Shown here in pieces: positions 59,186 to 64,000 of a DNA stretch of 64,000 nt. The stretch lies in the NCBI GenBank assembly GCA_049697115.1, contig JBAVVD010000002.1, positions 1-64,000 on the forward strand, written 5' to 3'. The notes under the pieces are model-generated. The model saw only the letters and a program-made list of their open reading frames with translations, had not been told where the DNA came from and made no database searches. This stretch comes from JBAVVD01 sp049697115. GTDB lineage: Bacteria > Acidobacteriota > Aminicenantia > Aminicenantales > UBA4085. How positions within the stretch are numbered: the first letter of the stretch is position 1; each line of letters starts with the position of its first letter. Made by a program: the position numbers and the translations under genes.

Positions 59186-60607
59186 TTAAAGTAGGTTCAA
59201 CGCCATGAGTTTGAGTTCCGTCATTTCTTCCATGGCGTAGCGGACGCCTTCGCGGCCAAAACCGGACTGTTTGACACCGCCGTAGGGCATATGATCGATG
59301 CGGAATGTGGGGATGTCGTTGACAATTACGCCTCCGACATCGAGGACCTCGTAAGCCTGGAACGCTTTTTTAAGATTATTGGTAAAGATTCCGGCCTGGA
59401 GGCCGTAGATTGAATAATTGACGGCCCTGAGGGCTTCGGCAAAATCTTTGTAGCGGGTGACACACACAATGGGCGCAAAGGCTTCGAGCCAGGAAATGCG
59501 GAGCTCCGGCGGGACATTCTCAAGGACGGTCGGTTCGAACAATGTTCCATTCCTCGTGCCGCCGCAGACCAGATGCGCCCCTTTTTCAATAGCCTCGTGG
59601 ACTCCTTCTTCTGTCTTTGCGGCCGTCTCTTCGTCGATCATCGGCCCGACATCCGTGTCTTCTTTGAGCGGGTCTCCCAGCTTTAATTTTTTCGTCCTTT
59701 CCACAAATCCGTCCAGAAAACGGTCATAGATTTTTTCCTGAATAAACAGGCGCTGGATGGAAATACAGATCTGCCCGGCATAGGAAAATGAGCCGACGAC
59801 CGACCGGACCACGGCAAATTCCAGATCTGCGTCCGGCTCGATGACAGCCGCCGCATTGCCTCCCAGCTCCAGAGTCACCTTTTTCTGATAGGCTTTCTTT
59901 TTGAGTTCCCACCCGATGGCCGGACTTCCGGTGAAAGTGACTTTCTTTATTCGTTCATCAGTGAGAAGGATTTCCGCTTCTGGATAGGCCGAGGGAACGA
60001 CATTTATTCCGCCGTCCGGACAGCCGGCCTCCTGGACAATTTCCCCCAGAATCAGGGAGGTGATGGGCACCTGGGAAGACGGCCTGAGCACGACCGTATT
60101 TCCTGTGGCCAGGGCGGGTGCGACTTTGTGGGCGACGAGATTAAGAGGAAAATTGAAGGGCGTAATGGCCGTGACGGCTCCGAGGGGAAAACGCCGGACA
60201 AGTCCCCATCTCTGCTTCGTCTGCGGGCTCAAGTCCAGGGGAATGACCTCGCCGACCATTCTCTTGGCTTCTTCGCTGGCGATTTCAAAGGTCAGCGCCG
60301 CGCGATCGACTTCTGCCCTTGAATCCCGAATGGGCTTTCCGGCTTGAAGGGCAATGGAATTGGCCAGCTCTTCCTTCCTTTTTTTTATTCCGTAGGAGAT
60401 TTTTTCCAGCACAGAGGCCCGTTCAAGGCTTGAAAGTTTCCGCGTTTCAGAAAACGCGCGGTCAGCCGCGGCTATGGCTTTGCGGACCTGGTCTCCTTCG
60501 GCCCAATAGACTTTCCCGGCGATATTCCGGTCATAGGGAGACTTGATTTCACGGAAATTTTTCGACTTTTCCCACTTTCCGTTGATGAACAGATTGTACT
60601 CTTGCAC
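59186..60607 (-). CDS. NAD(P)-dependent aldehyde dehydrogenase (GAPN/lactaldehyde-type)
   Basis: Oxidises an aldehyde to the acid. The Rossmann region has ELGGNAAAVIEPDADLE. The catalytic Cys is in YAGQICISIQRLFI, the pattern of lactaldehyde or non-phosphorylating glyceraldehyde-3-P dehydrogenases. The catalytic Glu is in LELGGN. The end is PYGGVKQSGFGREGVRYAM. A GTG start at 60607 with AAGGAGG gives 473 residues. Substrate not determinable here. Confidence 0.9.
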   Translation of the reverse strand: MQEYNLFINGKWEKSKNFREIKSPYDRNIAGKVYWAEGDQVRKAIAAADRAFSETRKLSSLERASVLEKISYGIKKRKEELANSIALQAGKPIRDSRAEVDRAALTFEIASEEAKRMVGEVIPLDLSPQTKQRWGLVRRFPLGAVTAITPFNFPLNLVAHKVAPALATGNTVVLRPSSQVPITSLILGEIVQEAGCPDGGINVVPSAYPEAEILLTDERIKKVTFTGSPAIGWELKKKAYQKKVTLELGGNAAAVIEPDADLEFAVVRSVVGSFSYAGQICISIQRLFIQEKIYDRFLDGFVERTKKLKLGDPLKEDTDVGPMIDEETAAKTEEGVHEAIEKGAHLVCGGTRNGTLFEPTVLENVPPELRISWLEAFAPIVCVTRYKDFAEALRAVNYSIYGLQAGIFTNNLKKAFQAYEVLDVGGVIVNDIPTFRIDHMPYGGVKQSGFGREGVRYAMEEMTELKLMALNLL

Positions 60608-60639
60608 TGGACCCTCCTTTTGAAAAATAAATGCGATTT

Positions 60640-61503
60640 TTAAGCTTTTTGACTGTACGACCGGTAAAGCTTCTTGAGCATAAGCGCATCTGCTTCTTGG
60701 TCCGGGCTTTCACAGATGACCAATCCTTCAATCTCAAAATCTTTGAGGACTTGAATCCATTCGTCGTAATGGAAATCCGATTCGATCAGGTTGAGGTGTT
60801 TGACCTCGCCCTTCTGGTTATAATCCACGCCCGAGATATGAATATGAATGTCCTTCAAGGAGCTTCGTCCCAGGCGTTTTTCGACCTTTCTCAGGATTCT
60901 GTGGAATTCCAGATAGGAATTGACTTTTCCCTCGCGGGCATGCATATGGGAAAAGTCCAGGCAGGGTTGAAGGCCTTCGATTTCCTTGCAGAGGGAGAGG
61001 ACTTCCTCGAGAGATCCGAACTGCGACCGTTTGCCCATGGTTTCCAGCCTCATGGTGGCGGAGTTTCTCTCCGTCCTCAAGATCGAGAGGACTTCTTGAA
61101 GTTCCTTTTTAATGGCTTCGTACGTCTGCGCCGGGCTCGATTTTCCGTAGTAGCCGCTGTGAAAGACAACGGATTTTGCCCCACATTGCTCGGCCATCCG
61201 GGCAGAACGCAGCAGCTGATCCTGGCTCTGAAGCCGTTGACCCGGCTCTGGAGAGTTCAAATTGATATAGTATGGAGCATGCACGCTTAAGGGCATGTGA
61301 CAGGCCAGGGCTTTTTTTTTGATTCTCTGGGCCGTATCGCTTCCGACCTTGATTCCTCTCACAAACTCGATTTCCAGGCAGTCAAGTCCCCATTCCTGGA
61401 GGTACTGGATGGCCTCAAGGGAGGAAGAGCCGGATATGGCGTCCGGAATCCCGGCGGTCCCGAAGCAGAGCTTTTTAACAATGGAAGGCATCGGCCTCTT
61501 CAT
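60640..61503 (-). CDS. endonuclease IV-like TIM-barrel protein (AP endonuclease 2 family)
   Basis: Zinc-dependent TIM barrel of the Nfo/AP endonuclease family. Metal-ligand-type segments are LSVHAPYYINLNSPE, VVFHSGYYG, MRLETMGKRSQFGS, CLDFSHMHAR, IHISG and FHYDEW. It probably cuts DNA at abasic sites, although sugar isomerases share the fold. The start at ATG 61503 (or 61491) lies within the end of thiC, a 12-29 bp overlap; a longer frame to 61623 is unlikely. About 287 residues. Confidence 0.85.
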   Translation of the reverse strand: MKRPMPSIVKKLCFGTAGIPDAISGSSSLEAIQYLQEWGLDCLEIEFVRGIKVGSDTAQRIKKKALACHMPLSVHAPYYINLNSPEPGQRLQSQDQLLRSARMAEQCGAKSVVFHSGYYGKSSPAQTYEAIKKELQEVLSILRTERNSATMRLETMGKRSQFGSLEEVLSLCKEIEGLQPCLDFSHMHAREGKVNSYLEFHRILRKVEKRLGRSSLKDIHIHISGVDYNQKGEVKHLNLIESDFHYDEWIQVLKDFEIEGLVICESPDQEADALMLKKLYRSYSQKA

Positions 61504-62782
61504 GGGAATTGAGAAACTGGCTGACGATGCGCATGGCGCAGAACTCACCGCACATGGAGCAGGCTTCTGATTTTGTCTTTCTCTTTTTCCGAATTTCATC
61601 GAATTTGTTCGGGTCGACAACAAGATCTCTCTGCTCTTTCCAGTCCAGCCTTTTGCGGGCCTGGGATATTTTCAGGTCTCTCTGGAGAGCCCCTTTAACG
61701 CCTTTGACAATATCCGCGGCATGGGCGGCGATCCGGGAGGCGATAAGCCCTTCCTTGACGTCTTCTACGGAGGGAAGGCCGACGTGTTCGGAGGGAGTCA
61801 CATAACAGAGGAAATCGGCCCCGGCCGCCGCGGCAAGGGCTCCACCGATGGCTGAGACAATGTGGTCGTAACCGGCGCCGATGTCCGTGACCAGCGGGCC
61901 CAGGACGTAGAAAGGAGCCTCATGGCAGATGCGTTTTTGGAGCTTGACATTCATTTCGACCTGATCCAGGGGAACATGGCCAGGTCCTTCAACCATGACC
62001 TGGACATTCCGTTCCCATGCCCGTTTGACCAGTTCGCCCAGAGTGAGAAGCTCCTCGACCTGAGGCCGGTCCGTGGCATCGAGCACAGAGCCCGGCCTGA
62101 GCCCGTCTCCAAGGCTCAAGGTAAAATCGTACGTATGGGCGATCTCGAGCAGACGGTCAAAATGGGTATAGAGAGGATTTTCCTTCTGATGATGGAGCAT
62201 CCAGGCCAGATGAAAAGCTCCGCCCCGCGAGACGATGTCCGCCACCCGTCCCTGGTTCTTTAACCGTTCAATGGCCCTGGAGGTCAGGCCGCAGTGCACG
62301 GTCATGAAGTCCACACCTTCCCTGGCTTGAGATTCAATAACGCCAAAAAGGTCCTCCTCGGTCATCTTCACGATCGAATCACGCTTCTCGATGGCTTCGA
62401 TGGCGGCCTGGTACACAGGCACTGTGCCTAAGGGAATCGGAGCCTTTTTGAGTATGGCATGCCTGATTTTTTTTATATCGCCGCCTGTGCTCAGGTCCAT
62501 GAGCGTGTCGGTTTGATGCTTGAGCGCAACTTGGGCTTTTCTCAGCTCCTCTTCCATTCGGGGAAAGTCTTTGGACGTGCCGATATTGACATTGACTTTT
62601 GTCCTTAATTTCTGTCCGATTCCGACGGGATGAAGAGGAGCATGGTTCGGATTATGCGGGATAACCACTTTTCCCTGCGCCACAAGGGCCAGTATTTCCT
62701 CCGCTGGAATTCCTTCCTCTGCGGCCACTTTATTAAGAGAGGCCGTTGGATTTCCTTTTCTGGCTTGCTCTATTTGGGTCAT
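61475..62782 (-). CDS. thiC: phosphomethylpyrimidine synthase ThiC
   Basis: Radical-SAM enzyme that turns aminoimidazole ribotide into the thiamine pyrimidine. It shows the LSLGDGLRPGSVLDATD and MVEGPGHVPLDQV segments. The non-canonical Fe-S motif CSMCGEFCAMR (C-x2-C-x4-C) is near the C-terminus. At 435 residues it is a short bacterial form. No TPP riboswitch is recognisable in the 166-bp gap upstream. Its end overlaps the endonuclease IV-like gene. Confidence 0.95.
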   Translation of the reverse strand: MTQIEQARKGNPTASLNKVAAEEGIPAEEILALVAQGKVVIPHNPNHAPLHPVGIGQKLRTKVNVNIGTSKDFPRMEEELRKAQVALKHQTDTLMDLSTGGDIKKIRHAILKKAPIPLGTVPVYQAAIEAIEKRDSIVKMTEEDLFGVIESQAREGVDFMTVHCGLTSRAIERLKNQGRVADIVSRGGAFHLAWMLHHQKENPLYTHFDRLLEIAHTYDFTLSLGDGLRPGSVLDATDRPQVEELLTLGELVKRAWERNVQVMVEGPGHVPLDQVEMNVKLQKRICHEAPFYVLGPLVTDIGAGYDHIVSAIGGALAAAAGADFLCYVTPSEHVGLPSVEDVKEGLIASRIAAHAADIVKGVKGALQRDLKISQARKRLDWKEQRDLVVDPNKFDEIRKKRKTKSEACSMCGEFCAMRIVSQFLNSHEEADAFHC

Positions 62783-62853
62783 GAATGATTGCCTTAAAAT
62801 ATAGTTTACATCTCTTCAGTCCTGAATTCAACCACGTCCCCAAGGCGGGAAAC

Positions 62854-62881
62854 AAATGACCTTATATTTTCATGGATTGGG
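62854..62881 (+). repeat. dispersed intergenic motif, copy B
   Basis: AAATGACCTTATATTTTC followed by ATGGATTGGG, between the TPR gene and thiC. It matches copy A at 43460 except for a few positions. Confidence 0.5.
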
Positions 62882-62948
62882 AAACGCATTCCAGACGGTG
62901 GAGTGCCGGAAAAAAGAATGAGGGTTTCCAGAATGCATGGATAGTGAA

Positions 62949-63890
62949 CTATTTTTTTTGGAAGGAGTTCCATATAGACTGAAGCCTTTCTCTGTCCTGA
63001 GGTCTTAAGGGAAGACTGAAAATTTTCCCGGACAGAAAAATCTCCTGGGATTCCTGAAGGAGCTTCCTTAATTTTGTTCGATCCCTCTGTGCAGAGAGAA
63101 TTAAATAGGCGTTGGCCTCCATGACCGCCTGTTCTTCAATGGAGATGTTCCGGGTCAATCTGAGGAAGGTTTCAAGACTTTGTACGGCATCTTTGGAGCG
63201 GCGGCTCCAGTAGGCGATTTTTCCCAGCTCCAGGTGGCCCCTGACCTCCGTTGGATTATTTGTGATCAAGCGCCGGAATGTGTCTCTGGCCGCTTTCAGG
63301 TTACCGCTTTGACTGTAAATGCGGGCGAGTTCATAGTATGTATCCGTCAAGCGGGGATTGTCCTGAATCAGTTTTTCAAGCGATGGGATGGACTCTTTAT
63401 CCTGTTTGCGAGCGGCCTCTTCAGGAGCCTTTATGGTCGGGGTCCGGAGGACTTCTGTTTCGCCTGTTTTTTGTGTTTCCGTTTGAGGGAGAGAAATATC
63501 GAGCTTGAATAATTGGATAAGCTTTTCGAGTTCAACTCCTGCGGAAGGGTGAATTTCCAGACTTTTCAATCCCTCTTGGCCCACAAGGTCCAGGGCGTTT
63601 CTCAGACATTGTTCGCTCTTCTCCAGGCTGTTCAGATGGAAATGGCATAAGCTGAGGTAGACGTAGGCCTTACCGGTAAGGTCTTTCTGTCTGTGCAGGC
63701 CGAACACGGCGATTTCCAGTTCTTTGACAGCTTCTTTATAGTTTCGGGCCAGATATGCCTTTTCCGCCTCTTTAAGGGTCTTCAGGTAAAAAGGATCAAC
63801 GGTCTGGCCGGCCGAAATAGAGAGAGAACAGAAGAGCAGTCCTGCACTCACCAGGAGTGGAACCACTCTTGCGAAAGGCCTCTTTTTCAT
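62949..63890 (-). CDS. secreted TPR protein
   Basis: 313-residue protein with a signal peptide (VVPLLVSAGLLFCSLSISAG). TPR-like helices (YLARNYKEAVKELEIAVFGL and AYVYLSLCHFHLNSLEKSEQ) are followed by a low-complexity linker (TETQKTGETE), then more TPRs (TDTYYELARIYSQSGNLKAA). The ATG at 63890 is chosen because it starts the basic signal region; a longer frame to 63956 adds no signal-like residues. It is probably a periplasmic or outer-membrane-attached adaptor. Partner unknown. Confidence 0.8.
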   Translation of the reverse strand: MKKRPFARVVPLLVSAGLLFCSLSISAGQTVDPFYLKTLKEAEKAYLARNYKEAVKELEIAVFGLHRQKDLTGKAYVYLSLCHFHLNSLEKSEQCLRNALDLVGQEGLKSLEIHPSAGVELEKLIQLFKLDISLPQTETQKTGETEVLRTPTIKAPEEAARKQDKESIPSLEKLIQDNPRLTDTYYELARIYSQSGNLKAARDTFRRLITNNPTEVRGHLELGKIAYWSRRSKDAVQSLETFLRLTRNISIEEQAVMEANAYLILSAQRDRTKLRKLLQESQEIFLSGKIFSLPLRPQDRERLQSIWNSFQKK

Positions 63891-64000
63891 GGATGTATCC
63901 TTGAGTCTTGACTTTGACTCGTTATTATTTATAAATGGATAATCCGCTTTTGTCAAAATCTAAGATCAAGCCGAAGGCACTTGAGAAGCCGTGAGAATCG

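Noticed and set aside
62783..62948. TPP riboswitch upstream of thiC
   Set aside because: I looked for the conserved CUGAGA and ACCUGA-type segments on the minus strand and found none.
1..64000. CRISPR arrays, rRNA genes and additional tRNAs
   Set aside because: No regularly spaced short repeats with unique spacers and no rRNA-like sequence were noticed; only tRNA-Leu and the tRNA-Arg fragment fold as tRNAs.

Overview
The window reads as a stretch of chromosome from an uncultured, anaerobic, Gram-negative bacterium. A TonB-dependent receptor and a FadL-like porin imply an outer membrane, and PilT implies type IV pili. A four-subunit ferredoxin-dependent 2-oxoacid oxidoreductase, a bacterial ferredoxin, QueH, an Fe-S fumarase alpha subunit and HypF point to anaerobic, Fe-S-rich metabolism. 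Secreted S9 and M14 peptidases suggest a peptide-using heterotroph. The mix resembles Acidobacteriota-related candidate lineages such as Aminicenantes, but that is an inference from gene content, not a placement.

Layout. 0-8 kb: folK, a TonB receptor paired with a secreted S9 peptidase, then yraN and cysS on the minus strand and an orphan MEMO1-family gene. 8-14.5 kb: a cluster of GC-rich hairpins, a strong promoter, and hrcA-grpE-dnaK-dnaJ-rsmE-Ser/Thr kinase. The DnaK lacks its C-terminal lid. 14.6-20.1 kb: ilvE-pilT-alaS and a lytic transglycosylase. 20.1-25.6 kb (minus): a second S9 peptidase, a lipid kinase and membrane proteins. 25.9-35.1 kb: a protease-like TPR protein with an altered active site, tRNA-Leu, then the protein quality-control run tig-clpP-clpX-lon and rho.

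35.1-42.0 kb is the accessory island. It holds an intact IS element (21-bp inverted repeats) that splits a small gene, a WG-repeat remnant, an unrecognised 326-aa protein, two excisionase-like HTH proteins, a winged-helix protein, three dyad-symmetric sites, a cysteine-rich small protein and a tyrosine integrase. The integrase stop codon lies inside the anticodon loop of a tRNA-Arg(CCU) 3' fragment. No intact tRNA-Arg is visible to the left, so the element looks decayed or rearranged.

42-64 kb returns to housekeeping genes: a DEAD-box helicase, a TPR membrane protein, ferredoxin (with a clear intrinsic terminator), a site-2 protease, hypF, queH, an M14 carboxypeptidase, a FadL-like porin, fabH, a TlpA-like thioredoxin, the porGDAB operon, a lone fumarase alpha subunit, an aldehyde dehydrogenase, an endonuclease IV-like protein overlapping thiC, and a secreted TPR protein. 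Structures not explained by genes are a dispersed intergenic motif (four copies), imperfect ~72-bp tandem repeats with hairpins between fabH and tlpA, and the GC-rich hairpin cluster upstream of hrcA.
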